Positions 1 to 11,600 of a stretch of 64,000 bases of DNA are shown one piece after another (position 1 is the first letter of the stretch; every line of letters starts with the position of its first letter). The notes beneath the pieces were generated by a model. The model had not been told where the DNA came from. It did not search any database and saw only the letters and a list, made by a program, of their open reading frames with translations. The DNA comes from Gymnopus androsaceus JB14 (lineage: Eukaryota; Basidiomycota; Agaricomycetes; Agaricales; Omphalotaceae). Position numbers and translations under genes: made by a program. Location: NCBI GenBank assembly GCA_009733575.1, contig ML769450.1, positions 186,001 through 250,000 of the forward strand, written 5' to 3'.

Positions 1-220
1 CGTGTGGTATTGTATGTTGGAAGATGAAACGGGTTGCTGTGTTCACCAAGTCTGTGAATACTGGCGTCAGGTGGAAGATCGGTTTTACTGCTGTTTGAAT
101 ATGATTGGATTAGAACCTATGAGAACCGGTGGTAAAAAGAACTTCGCTTGATGAATGTTCGAAAATATAAGCGCGCGCTATGGAGCATGTGACCGCGAAC
201 GCGCTTGAACTCGAACATCC

Positions 221-1849
221 ATGACCGAAATGACTGTATTGACCAAAGTTAGAACGGCGATCACTATTGCTGGAAGTATCTACGTTCTGGCGATTGGACT
301 TCTTGCTGTCCCGTACTTCCAGAGCCAGTACGTCTCCCAATTTCTACGCTAACCGCAAGTTGCGACTAACTTTTTCGTCAAATTCCAGCACCGTATATTT
401 AAACGCCATTCGTCTGCCATGGTTTGCAGATTTTGATGCTCCGGAAAGATATGGTCTTGCTTGTGAGTTTTTCACTGCCTATTTGGTGAATTCTCTTTTA
501 TCAGCTCACAGTGAACAAAACATACAACTTTAAAATTCAAACCGTCGACAATGAAACACTCGGAGCCTGGTTTATTCTTGCAGAATCCATTTATCAGACT
601 CTACCTTCGCATCATACATCCCCGAAACCTCACATTGAGCATGCTCTCCGAACACGTCCAACGATCCTTTTCTTCCATGGGAATGCCGCTACTCGCGCAT
701 TCAAAGCCCGCATACAACATTACTCTGCCTTCTCATCTCGACTGAACGTTAATGTTCTTGCCATTGACTACCGAGGCTTTGCTGAAAGCACGGGATCACC
801 TAGTGAGGAAGGACTCGTCCGAGATGCTCGAGCGGCATATGAGTGGCTGATTAGCTCCGGTGCCAAAGGAGAAGACATTCTCATCATGGGACACAGTCTC
901 GGAACGGGCGTCAGTGCACGACTAGCAGCCCAGCTATCGAAGGAAGAACTACCTTATCGTGGCGTAGTCCTGATGAGTCCATTTTCGAGCATCAACGAGT
1001 TGCTCAAGACGTACAGCGTGATGGGAACGGTTCCACTCGTTAAGCCGCTGACTATGATTCCCTATGCGTTTAGTAAATCTTTTTTTTTCATCTTTGGAAA
1101 CTTGTTCATAACCAAGCACTGTAGATTTCATCACTTGGGCTCTGATTCACAAATTCGACACTCTTAGCTCTGTGCGGGTGAGTTTGATCTCTTATATCTG
1201 TTTTTATCAACCTACATAAACCATTAACTATTTCTCTTTACAGCAAGTCAAAGGAAAAGTCCTCATAGCTCATGCAGAAAACGACTGGGACATCCCCTAC
1301 ACGCACTCTGAAGCTCTCTTCAACGCCTTCCTTGACCCCCTACTCCCATCTGTTGATCTACCCTCCGACCTTGTTTCAACGACTAAAGAAGACTGGTCCG
1401 CTTTTACCGCGCAGATAGCTGCTAGGAAAACCCAGCGGGAAAACATCGTTACCACTACTCGTATGACCAACTTTGGCGTCATGGAGGAGTTTGTCGATAA
1501 AGGGGGAGAGACTATGGTTGGTGGCGAACCAGTCAGAGGCGGAGAGTATTGGGCTGCGGGACAGCCAGGTGGAGGTGCACCAAGAGAGAGGGAAGTGACA
1601 TTCGTGAAGATGTTGGAAGGGAATCATGACTATGTTGGGGTACAGGAGGGACTACAGGATATCATTGGAAGGAAGTTTGGACTATTCACACCGCCTGCTC
1701 CGTCTGCGTCTGCTGCGGCGCCTCCAGCCGATGCTGGGGATAGTGCAACAGAAAGTGGCAGTTCAACCGAAAGTGGGAGTTGGTCTCCTGTTGTACCTCC
1801 TTCGGACCGAGGGGATTGGACGACAGTGGCAAAGATTGTTGACGAGTAG
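221..1849 (+). CDS. ABHD12/BEM46-like alpha/beta hydrolase, five exons
   Basis: Serine hydrolase of the alpha/beta fold, probably a membrane-anchored lysophospholipid or monoacylglycerol lipase like ABHD12. I join exons 221-327, 389-462, 512-1072, 1125-1177 and 1244-1849, giving 466 aa in one frame. The start at 221 gives a hydrophobic N-terminal segment (about residues 12-32) that fits a membrane anchor. Visible motifs: HGNA oxyanion region, nucleophile elbow GHSLGTG with the catalytic Ser, an Asp in HAENDWDIP, and the catalytic His in GNHDYVG. The C-terminal 50 residues are low complexity, rich in Ala, Ser and Pro. It converges with NBP35. The family assignment is by motif and layout; the substrate is inferred only from the family. 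Confidence 0.85.
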
Positions 1850-2233
1850 ACACGAGATATCATGAACGACGTACGATGGACCAATCTATCTAGACTGGTT
1901 CCTATCTTGATTAGCATGATCTTTATGACTACCTTGTACAATGGATGGCTTTGTATTTCATCGGATCTCATTACGAATGGCTGGAATACTAGTGGACTTA
2001 CACCCCGGTGATGCTTGTAACGAAATTTGCAGCTGCAGCGACCTTGGGAAAACAACGCAGGCGAGTTGGTCAAATCCTGTTCCACACAGAGTCTCCAGGT
2101 GGGTTTCAAAATCTTAGTTTCTCGAATAGGTTAATATATAGTTAGTTGCGGACGAACGATCTATAGGTACTAAGGATTACAAAACAGAATATGGATACAA
2201 GGCCGAAGTTCATATCTAAAACGTACAGTAAAC
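1850..2233. other. Convergent intergenic, 3' ends of the hydrolase and NBP35
   Basis: This spacer lies between two stop codons on opposite strands and must hold both 3' UTRs. I see no gene, repeat or clear structured terminator in it. Confidence 0.6.
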
Positions 2234-3370
2234 TCAATTGTCGCCCAAAATTTCCTTGATGCCTATAGACGAGGTCAGTATGAAGTAAAGCACTCTGGTA
2301 AAAACTCACGATCGATAATATCAAGATATGCTGTGGTCGCAGGACTGTCGGGATATTCATCCAAGAAACTGACACCATAATCCGCACTCTTTCCTATTCT
2401 CGGATCCAATGGTACAGCACCCAAGAACTCGATACCAGTTTCCTCTGCCAACCTCTTCGCTCCACCTGTGCTTGGCTTGAATATCTGTGACTCCGTTTTG
2501 CATGACGGGCATACAAATCCAGACATATTCTCCACGATGCCCAATATCCGTATGCCAACCTTTTTGCAAAAGTCAATCTCCCGATGTACGTCCTGCAGCG
2601 CAACTTCCTGCGGTGTAGTTATAAGAACAGCGCCATCGATACCGCTTTCTTTCAAGAACTGCACGATGCTCAAGTGTTCGTCGGATGTTCCTGGCGGTGT
2701 GTCGACTACCAGGTAATCGAGATCGCCCCAGTCGACGTCTTTGAGGAATTGGGATATCAGTCCGTTCTTCTTGGGCCCTCTCCACATTACTGCATCACGA
2801 GCAGAAGGAAGCATGAATCCGACCGACATGACCCCGAGATTGTCCTGAACGTATACAGGTGACCAGCCAGTAGAAGACGAGTGAACTTGCTCTGAAGCAA
2901 TACCAAGGATTGTTGGAATCGAAGGTCCGCAGATGTCGACATCCATTATCCCAGTCTACACTCATGGTTTCAGCTTGAGGTTTCGCACGCCCGCGAGTCC
3001 ATCGGCGATACTCACCTGTGTGGATTCGTCAGCAGCAAAAGCCCATCCCAATTGCGCTGTAAAGGTTGATTTGCCTACACCTCCCTTGCCAGACAAGACA
3101 AGAATTTTGCGTTTTACACCAGACATTCGCTGTTTAATGAACGGAAGTGAGGGATCGGGGCCTTTTGGAGTATTGGAAGCGCAGATTTCCTGGTTTGCAC
3201 ATCCTTCACAGGCAGTGGACTTTCCTGCGAATTCAGATTCAGTTCCCTGGAGGCTGTATGAGAATGGAAGAATTCGACAGCATATAAGAACATACTGGGC
3301 AGTGCTCCGGGGCATTCGAAGGTACAGAGAGAGGGTCAGGAACTTGAGCAGCGGATTGTACTGCAATCAT
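2234..3370 (-). CDS. NBP35: NBP35, cytosolic Fe-S cluster scaffold P-loop NTPase
   Basis: Cytosolic iron-sulfur assembly scaffold of the Mrp/NBP35 ATPase family, which works with Cfd1 to build 4Fe-4S clusters. Exons on the minus strand are 3370-3296, 3246-3016, 2955-2310 and 2262-2234, 326 aa, matching the usual family length. The N-terminus has the four-cysteine ferredoxin-like motif that separates NBP35 from Cfd1 (Cys of EHCPG, then [11 protein letters not shown]). Next come the deviant Walker [19 protein letters not shown], and the C-terminal cluster-bridging CPSC. The ends of the open frame suggest a false stop near 2275; splicing a 47-nt intron (2263-2309) gives the family-typical end [10 protein letters not shown]. 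It shares a 187-bp divergent promoter region with the gene at 3558. Confidence 0.95.
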
Positions 3371-3424
3371 GGTCAGAAGCAAGTTAGTCAGATCCGAAAA
3401 AGGAAAATCAGCAAAAGATTATAA

Positions 3425-3432
3425 CCACGTGG
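3425..3432. promoter_or_regulatory. Palindromic E-box CCACGTGG upstream of repeat-protein copy 1
   Basis: A perfect CCACGTGG palindrome sits about 130 bp before the ATG at 3558, in the spacer shared with NBP35. The same motif occurs about 115 bp before copy 3 (5991-5998). CACGTG is a binding core for bHLH regulators; the function here is inferred. Confidence 0.45.
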
Positions 3433-3557
3433 GTACTATGCATTGCTTTTCTATTATCTTAATTCGCGCAGTTTACTTGGTACTGCGATCACCCCGCAGC
3501 GCATTCAAGACTTAAATTACCTTCACCTTCCCTGCTCCATCCTACCCACAAACCACC

Positions 3558-4431
3558 ATGATCATTCCAAGCACAACCCCAGATTCTCCAGCGAAACACA
3601 TGGACCCTCCTCTTCCCGACCTGCCCGTAGAGGAATCCAAAGCTGTATGATTCTTGTATCTTTCCTCTTACTACTCTCATCGTTTCTTTGCAGCTAATTG
3701 CAGGCTCTCCCCCTCCATATGCCCAATCGGACCCTTCATCTTCATCTTCTATCTCGGAACTCGCCCTTCCACCTGGCAAACCTTCCAACTACATATCAAT
3801 AATTGAAGTGAACCATTCTGCTCGAGGGACATTCATCCTTGATCCATCGCTGGACATCCCTAGCGAATATCTCCCGCCTTTACCCGAGGGTGAATCTGAA
3901 AACAGTCGCAGCAATCTACATTGCAAATCGCAGAATGGGAGCGTCTCGGCAGATGTATATCTCCTTCAGAAGCCTTTAATCGAACCTCGTAAAAAGGTTA
4001 TCTTAAACACTGTATCTTTAAATGGTTCTGTTTCCAATACCATTGTGAGTGCACTTGAAAAGTTTACTTTCCGCGTTTCTAATCACCCCGCATAGCATCG
4101 TGAAGGCTCCTACCCTCCCTTCAGCTTGATATCTTCCTCGCGCAACGGAAGCGTTACCGTCAAGCTACCGCGCTCATTCTCAGGACCAATCAGCGCGGGG
4201 ACTGGAAATGGACGCGTCCGAATGTCTCCAGCTGTTTCTGCTAACGCAACAATGTTTGGCACTGTAAATGGAGCACAGAGGGCCTACATTGGGGACTTGA
4301 GCGTCCGAACAGATGATACAGATGATGTGATTATGTTGGAATCTCGAAATGGCAGTATCATTATTCAGTATGAGGATGAGATGCCTGCTGCAGGGCCAAT
4401 AAAGGGTTTCCTCAGTAGCTTATTTCGGTAA
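3558..4431 (+). CDS. DUF7330-like hypothetical protein, tandem copy 1
   Basis: Hypothetical protein of 257 aa, resembling from memory the agaricomycete family DUF7330; no function is known to me. Exons 3558-3644, 3694-4044 and 4096-4431 are all phase 0. It begins MIIPSTTPDSP after a CCACC context. A Pro/Ser-rich leader (PPPPY, SSSSS) precedes a beta-rich domain built of short repeats, each carrying a motif such as NGSVSADV, NGSVSN, NGSVTV, NGRVRM, NGSIII. Such repeats often form a beta-helix-like or adhesin-like fold, but no signal peptide is visible. It heads a three-copy tandem array and is divergent from NBP35. Confidence 0.75.
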
Positions 4432-4778
4432 TGCTCAGTAGGTGTTCTGACAGTGACAGTGATGTCGATTTCTGCCCTACCATACTTCATGCATTATGTT
4501 TTCATTTGTTGGATATGTTACCGATTTCATCGATGTAGCCTTTATACAACCTTTATATTTATCTACTTTTGTATCTTTTAAAAAAATTTTGATGAATGGT
4601 GCATGGTGCTCTATTCCTTTTATTTGGAAGTTGGATAAGATGGACGAGTCGGAGTCGAGTCAATCGATGGTATCATTTCTCCACACATTGCTTTGGCCTT
4701 TGACCTTGACGTTTACTTACTGCGATCACCCCACAGTGCAGCTACCTTGGCCCTGCTCCATCTTGCCCACAAACCACC
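4432..4778. repeat. Spacer 1 of the tandem array
   Basis: The spacer starts with a 3' flank (TAATGCTCAGTAGGTGTTCT) that follows every copy, and ends with a 5' flank (TTTACTTACTGCGATCACC) that precedes copies 2 and 3 and, slightly altered, copy 1. The duplicated unit therefore includes promoter and 3' UTR. No gene is seen here. Confidence 0.7.
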
Positions 4779-5632
4779 ATGATCATTGCAGATTCTCCAA
4801 TAAAACCTCTTCCCGACCTGCCCGTAGAGGAATCCAACTCCGTATAATTCTTATATCTTTTCTTTTACTACTCTCATCGTTTCTCTGCAGCTAATTGCAG
4901 GCTCACCCCCTCCATATACCCCATCGGACCCTTCATCGTCATCTTCTACCTCAGCACTCACTCAGCTTCCATCTGTCAAACCTTCCAACTACATATCAAT
5001 ACTTGAAAAGAACCATTCTGTCCAAACGTACTTTTATCCTAGACCCATCGCTAGCTATCCCTAGTGAATATCTCCCACCTTTACCCGAGGGTGAATCTGA
5101 AGACAATCGCAGCAATTTACATTGCAAATCGCACGATGGGAGTGTCTCGGTAGATGTATATCTTCTCGACAAGCCTCTAATCGAACCCCGTAAGAAGGTT
5201 ATCCTAAACACTGTATCTTTAGATGGTTCTGTTTCCAATGTCATTGTGAGCTCACTTGAAAGCCTTAATTTCAGTGTCTCTAATCACCTCGTTCAGCATC
5301 GTGAAGGCTCCTACCCTCCCTTCAGCTTGACATCTTTCTCGCACGATGGAAGCGTTTCTGTCAAGTTACCGCGCTCATATCAAGGATCACTCACTGCCAG
5401 CACTAAAGATGGACGGGTCCGAATGTCTCCGGCTGTTTCCGCTCAAGCAACAGTGTTTAGCACTGTGAATGGAACACAGAAGGCCTACATTGGGGATTTG
5501 AGCGTCCGAAAAAATGACACTGATGATGTAGTTTTGTTGGAAACTCGAGATGGCAATATCACTATTCAGTACGAAGATGAGATGCTCACTAGTGGAGGGG
5601 TGGCAGGTTTCTTCAGTAGCTTATTTCGGTAA
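4779..5632 (+). pseudogene. DUF7330-like tandem copy 2, frameshifted
   Basis: Second copy of the repeat protein. Exon 1 is 4779-4841 and exon 2 starts at 4891. Compared with copy 3, the stretch after the residues KNHS (about 5018-5040) carries one extra base together with several substitutions, so the frame entered from exon 2 stops at 5062-5064. From about 5030 the other frame reads in full to the stop at 5632. The region that is intron 2 in copies 1 and 3 is here 51 nt with no stop, so it can be read through. It also lacks the CCACGTGG box of its sisters. It is either a true pseudogene or a sequence error; the clustered substitutions at the break favour real decay. Confidence 0.7.
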
Positions 5633-5848
5633 TGCTCAGTAGGTGTTCTGATGTCCGATTTCTGCTCTACAGTACTTATTTCATGTATGTTTTCACTTGT
5701 TGGATATCATTTACCAATTTCATGGATGTAGCCTTTACTTTATATACTTTTGTATCTCATTTGATGGATGGTGCATGACAGTGCTCTGTTCGTTTTATTC
5801 GGAAGTTGGATGAGACGGACGAGCTGGAGTCAGTCGATGGTGGCGTTT

Positions 5849-5988
5849 CTGAAAGAGATGCAGTAAATTTCATCTTGATATGCGCGCTAAACTACTTTAC
5901 CGGATGATCCTATTTAGAGAGAACCAAGAGAGAACAGAGATCGGTTGAAATATACCTTGCATTTGGCACGGCTTTGTATGGAAGTTAT
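5849..5988 (+). pseudogene. Orphan fragment of the UPF0014 permease gene
   Basis: About 140 bp that match the exon 4 end, intron 4 and exon 5 start of the permease gene at 7941-8078: both contain the GAGATGCAGTAA junction, the CATCTTGATATGC intron stretch, and a coding part reading NRDRVE(I/M)YLAFG. Substitutions and a small insertion show it is old. It lies in the spacer between array copies 2 and 3 and is absent from spacer 1. Confidence 0.8.
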
Positions 5989-5990
5989 CT

Positions 5991-5998
5991 CCACGTGG
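5991..5998. promoter_or_regulatory. Palindromic E-box CCACGTGG upstream of copy 3
   Basis: Same palindrome and same distance from the start codon as in copy 1. In copy 2 the aligned position reads CCACACAT, so the box is lost. Confidence 0.45.
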
Positions 5999-6110
5999 CT
6001 ACTATACACCTACTGCTTTCAAACTGCTTTGGCACCTTAGCGTTTACTTACTGCGATCACCCCGCAGCTCAATTCATCTTCAAGACTTAAATTGCTTGAT
6101 CAAAGCCACC

Positions 6111-6977
6111 ATGATCATCCCAAGCACAACCCCAGATTCTCCAACGAAACGCATGGACTCACCTCTTCCCAACCCTGTAGAGCAATCCAAATCGGTATGA
6201 TTCTTGTATCTTTCCTTTTCCTACGCTCATCATTTCTTTGCAGATAATTGCGGGCTCTCCCCCTCCATATGTCCCATCGAACCCTTCATCTTCATCTACC
6301 TCAAGACTCGCTCTTCCACCTCTCAAACCTTCCAACTACATATCAATACTTGAAAAGAACCATTCTGCCCGAGGGACATTTATTATAGACCCATCGCTAG
6401 CTATTCCTAGCGAATATCTCCCACCTTTACCCGAGGGTGAATCTGAAGACACTCGCAGCAATTTGCATTGCAAATCGCACAATGGGAGCGTCTCGGCAGA
6501 TGTATATCTTCTCGACAAGCTTGTAATCGAACCTCGTAAGAAGGTTATCCTAAACACTATATCTTTAAATGGTTCTGTTTCTAATATCATTGTGAGTACA
6601 CTTGAAAGGCTTATTTCTGTGTCTCTAATCACCTCGCTTAGCATCGTGAAGGCTCCTACCCTCCCTTCAGCTTGACATCTTCCTCGCGCGATGGAAGCGT
6701 TTCTGTCAAGTTACCACGCTCATACCAAGGATCACTCACTGCCAGCACTAAAGATGGACGGGTCCGAATGTCTCCGGCTGTTTCCGCTCAAGCAACAGTG
6801 TTTAGCACTGTGAATGGAACACAGAAGGCCTACATTGGGGATTTGAGCGTCCGAAAAAATGACACTGATGATGTAGTTTTGTTGGAAACTCGAGATGGCA
6901 ATATCACTATTCAATACGAAGATGAAATGCCCACTACTGGAGGGCTGGCAGGTTTCTTCAATAGCTTATTTCAGTAA
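6111..6977 (+). CDS. DUF7330-like hypothetical protein, tandem copy 3
   Basis: Third array member, 255 aa, exons 6111-6194, 6244-6591 and 6642-6977. Intron positions and phases equal those of copy 1. The protein keeps the Pro/Ser leader and the NGSVS/DGSVS repeats (NGSVSADV, NGSVSN, DGSVSVKL, DGRVRM, DGNITI). Its last exon is nearly identical to that of copy 2, including RKNDTDDVVLLETRDGN, while copy 1 is more distant, so copies 2 and 3 separated last. Function unknown. Confidence 0.75.
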
Positions 6978-7308
6978 TGCTCAGTAGGTGTTCTGACAAC
7001 GATGTCAATTTCTGCGGCCTGCCCTACCGTACTTGCTTTCATGTGTGTTTTCATTTGGTGGATATGTTACTGATTTCATGGATGTACCCTTTATCTTTGT
7101 CTACTTTGTATCTTATTTGCTGAAATGGTGCTTTGCGATACTAAAATTTATCCCTTCTTACTTACTTGGACGATTGACGAAGACCGCGGATGTGCACGGA
7201 GCTACGGACCTACGGACCTAGTACGGACTCGGATTTTCAATGATCTCACTGAACGCGCTGAATGATCGCAATTGAATTCGTCCTTGCTCTCAACGATCAT
7301 TATTATCA
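6978..7308. other. Intergenic between array and permease
   Basis: Begins with the shared 3' flank of the array. Near 7190-7222 is a short direct repeat of ACGGACCT. No gene is seen; it should hold the permease promoter. Confidence 0.5.
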
Positions 7309-8604
7309 ATGGACGCTCCTCCTTCTTCCAATGACGACGCTGAACTTACATGGCTGAACGTCGCGCTGGCCTTTGTGTTCATTGCCTTCAATGTCCTGTT
7401 CTCATATATCTTTGATCTGGGAGTAGGAATATCACTGCTTGTGGCTGCAATACGATGTGTCGCTCAGTTAGCAGTGGTTGGCCTGTTATTGCAAAGAGTT
7501 TTTGAGACAGATAGCGCTTGGGCCGTCGCTGGCATTGCATTTTTGCTGAATCTAATGGGAACTTTTGAGACAGGTCAGTGTCTCGTGGCATCGAAAGGGA
7601 ATACACTCGAATATCCTGTTAATTAGTCGTTAACAAGTCCAAGAAGCGATACCAGAATATGGCATGTTATACTCTTTATTCTTCGCGTTCATGTAAAGTC
7701 TAATACTACTCAAACAGTTCCCTTCAGTGCTATTTAGCTTGCTTGCATCTACAATCCCAATATCAATTATCGGGGTAAGATTTGCCATGTCGGTATCAAA
7801 ATTTTGGGAACCATCCCAATACAGTAAGTCTTGCGACTCTCAAGTTCGTTCATGGCTACATTATGCTACTTAGTCCCTGTCGTGGGTATGCTTTGTGGAA
7901 GCACAATCAATGGTATCGTTGTTTCTGTGACTTATATTCTAAAAGAGATGCAGTAAGTTTCCTCATCTTGATATGCACGCTAGACAACTTACTTATTTTA
8001 CCGGACACTTCTAGGGAGAACAGAGATCGGGTTGAAATGTACCTTGCATTCGGCGCGTCTCGTACTGAAGCTTGCAAGCCCATCCTAGTCGATGCACTGC
8101 GAATAGCATTGACACCAACGATCAACCAGATGAGGTGGATTTGTCTAATTTCATCTATTTCTGCCCCTCTAACCATCATCCAGTGTCCTTGGTATCATCT
8201 CTATCCCAGGTATGATGACGGGCGCAATCTTGGGAGGCTCCTCCGTCCAGCGAGCCGCTAAGCTTCAAATGATAATAATGTTCCTAATCTCTGCTTCAAC
8301 TGCTCTCGCATCAATCTGCTCCTCGGGATACGCCATATCCGTTGTAGTAGATCCTGACCATCGAATTCGCCAGGATAGGATCTACTCAAAGCCTTTGTAT
8401 AGCATCTCGTTTTCGCCGATTGCGGTTGTACGCAGGATGAAACATGCAATTTGGAATGGAGTTGGGACTTTGTGGAAGACTATAAGGAGAGGAAGAGGAA
8501 ATGAGGTTCATACGGGAGTTGCAAGAGAAGAAAGGGCAGGATTGCTCGAGAGAGGGTTTTCTTACGACGACACTCCGCTTTCAAGTCCAATTTCTCCCAG
8601 ATAA
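7309..8604 (+). CDS. UPF0014/FetB-like membrane permease
   Basis: Multi-pass membrane protein of the UPF0014 family (bacterial FetB/YbbM, plant ALS3/STAR2), the membrane half of a split ABC transporter linked to metal or aluminium handling. Six exons: 7309-7573, 7627-7661, 7718-7823, 7874-7952, 8015-8134, 8184-8604; 341 aa. Family hallmarks: IRCVAQLAVVGLLLQ, MFPSVL, the VVGMLCGSTINGIVV helix, ENRDRVEMYLAFGA and IPGMMTGAILGG. The exon 2 donor is GC rather than GT (ATG|GCATGT). No ATPase partner is encoded nearby. The C-terminal tail is basic and cytosolic-looking. The stop is only 52 bp from the RPAP1 start. The substrate cannot be read from sequence. Confidence 0.9.
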
Positions 8605-8656
8605 AGTAGCGCGCGCATTAGCGCTTATAAATATTTTCATCTTGATTTCTACTACC

Positions 8657-11600
8657 ATGTCATCGGCAACTGCAGATAATACCAACTTTAAACCATCCTT
8701 AATTGGCTCTGTTTTTGAGCGCAAGCCCTCATCTCCAGCGCCTTTCGTGTCGTCACAGTCGAGATTCAACAGCACAAAAACCGGGTTTCCTCCTGTGGAA
8801 CATCGATCACAGAAGAGTAGCGCGTTTTTGAAGAACAGGGATGACAGCAGACGGAAACCAGAGCTAGTATCTGAGAGAGCCACCCAAGTTCCCTTGATTT
8901 TGCCTCATGCTGTTGCTCCTACGGTGGCCACTGCTGGCCCTGGACCAACAACAATGGACAATCAACAAGCCGCGAAACAAGAAACGACAGATGATTGGCG
9001 GACACAGATAAGCGCAGAAAATGAGGCAAAGGTGCAGGCGATGACTGAAGAGGAAAGGGAAGCTGAACGACAAGAAATTTTGAAAGCTTTTGGACCGAGT
9101 GTGGGTGAGATCTTGCGGAGGGCGAGAGATAGGAGAGAAGGGAAGAAAGAAGGCCAATCTATCCCTTTGGAAGAAGGTACGTTCATACGCTACAATCTTA
9201 TTATCCAATTAACGGTTATTCTTTACAGTTCCGCTTACTTCAGAACGCGAACCGTTGCCTTCACCTATAGGTAAATTGCATTTACTTTGTGGAGAATGTA
9301 TTAATGTGGTTTAAAGGTACTCCGCTAGTATCATCTCTCTCATCTAGAGCAAATACGCGTCCAAATAGCCCCAACAGAGCTTCACGCAAACTTCGATTCG
9401 CAGAACTTGCCCCTGAGCAGGTTCATGTCTATCCATCCGCGCCATCGTCGCCTAAAAAGCAGACCATGCTAGCTCTACCTCCTCCAGAGCCAAACAGCGA
9501 TGCTATATCTCTTGGGACTTTCCACGGAACCTTGCAACCGTCATCGACGATGATGGGGGAAGCAGAAAACGGTCAAGTCGAAGAAGGCACTCCTGAGTAC
9601 ATTCGCCAAAAGTACTTTCCCTCTGCGTCTGCAAACAACCCTGATCTTGCTTGGATGTCGTCTGCTCCTCCTACGGAGCAAAATTCAGATCTCCGCTTTG
9701 ACCTGACCGGTCGACCTATCCCTCCATCCAAAGTGCTCTCTCTTCCTACACATTTAGGGCTGCATCATCATGCCGAAGGAACGCGAGCGGGGTACACACT
9801 CGATGATATATTTCTTTTGACCCGGTCGACTGTGAGGGCTCAGAGAGCGGCAATGCTCGACGTGCTCACCGGACTCGTCAAATGGCTGAAAGAGGACGAT
9901 GGGAAAGAGGATTTAGAGATCGAGGGGGCAAGGAAGTCACTACTCACTCCGCTTCGATCCGAAACATCCCATCCCCCTCCATTATTGAAGCGGATCCTCT
10001 TCGCTGGGCTCGAAGCCCTTCCAGAACGCGGAGTGATCGGTGTGAGAGCTATGCAAGTCGTCTGGGAGTGTGTTGTCGGTCAGCGGAATGTATTCGACGA
10101 TCTGGATGATATGTCATTTGAACTTGGGGGAATGGAAGAGGGAACTCGAGATGACGCAGATCTGGTCGCAGTCCTTCCCCTCGAGGACATGTTGCCGCAA
10201 TTTCTCGATTTGTTGCTCAGTCCTCCGGACGGCGATTTGGGCGATGCTAATTCATCACCATCTTCCGCCAGCTCACCATCAGAGCCACAGGCAACACCGA
10301 CACAGCAACAAATCTTGTCGATACTCACCCGTCTTGCGAGACATTCGAATGCTTATGCAGAAACCGTAGTCAAAGAAAGAGGGTTGATTGAAGGTCTGAT
10401 GAAACTCTTCCTCGTACCTCCTTCCACTACCACTTCCGACCTCTTCACTCCCAAATTGTCCGCGATACGTCTTCTTTCTATTCTAGCCAGTGCGTCGAGG
10501 ACAAACGCAGAAGTTCTATGCGACAAGATTGGTGCTAGTGATGCTCTTCTACGCTACGTTGTGCTATCAAAGCACGACTCGACTCTCGTGGAGATCATGC
10601 TCTTTTACACCATTCTAGCGCGATACGGGATGTATTCACGAGTGGCGGCAGATGCAAAGGAGGTGTGGTGGAAGGTTGGAGATCATGTTGCCGCGTTGAG
10701 CTTAACGCGGTCACAGTCGAATTCACGCTTCATTCGAGTTTACGCGGCTCTAGTGGAATCGTGGCTCGTATGTGCGACAGACCCTCATCGTACGACGCCG
10801 AGCCATGAGCTGCTTTGGAGCCAGGTAAAGGGTTGGGAGTGGGGAGTAGCTTTGTCTAGTCTCCTAGTCAAATTCTGTGCTACCAAATCCGAGAGGGCAG
10901 CCGAGGGAATGGAGATTGATGCCGATTCCGCTCCTCACTTGGATTTGGATTACTTATCTACTTGCGCCTCCCTCTGGCGCTCTTTAGGTGCTTATCTCGA
11001 AGGCGCCCAAGTGAACGGTGTTCGCGGCGGGGAGGACGAAAGGACGGAAGTTTGTCTAGTCTTGAAGCGAGCGTTTGACTCCAGCATGCCATGGATGCTT
11101 GGAAATACTGTGAAGACCCTCAAAAAGAGATTGCAAGCAAAGGAGACGGGTACGGAGCTGGACTTGAAAGAAATGGCTTTGCTCTCAACGACATTATCGT
11201 CAGCAATTCGCCTTTGGCTGGGATGCTGTCCTGCTTCGGTTCCTACAGAAGGCCCACCTCCGTTCGAAATACCGTTTAGTGATATATCCGATCTGTGTGC
11301 GGTCCTAGTCAGACATGATCTCTGGCTTCAGAAGAATATCCATCCTCTGTTCATCCGCCCTCTCAGTAGTCTTCTCGTGTTCTTCCTTCGCCTATCACCA
11401 CGTCTACCTGGTAGTCATCCTGATATATGGCTTGCCCAGGCATTCGGGATCTTACACACCTTACAACGCGGTGACGAGGAGTACGCCTTGCAAATCCTTT
11501 CTGAAATCCTTTCCACCCTCACCCCAGACTGGGCTGCACAAAGAGGTAATGTAGGTGCTCCCAGTTCTGTCTGGGAAGCAAAGGGCGGATTGACAGGCAT

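Noticed and set aside
2275..2309. Native C-terminus of NBP35 at [10 protein letters not shown]
   Set aside because: It is intron read-through; the spliced end [10 protein letters not shown] fits the family.
4496..4894. 132-codon frame across spacer 1 as a gene
   Set aside because: It runs through duplicated UTR, a start codon and an intron of copy 2 in the wrong frame.
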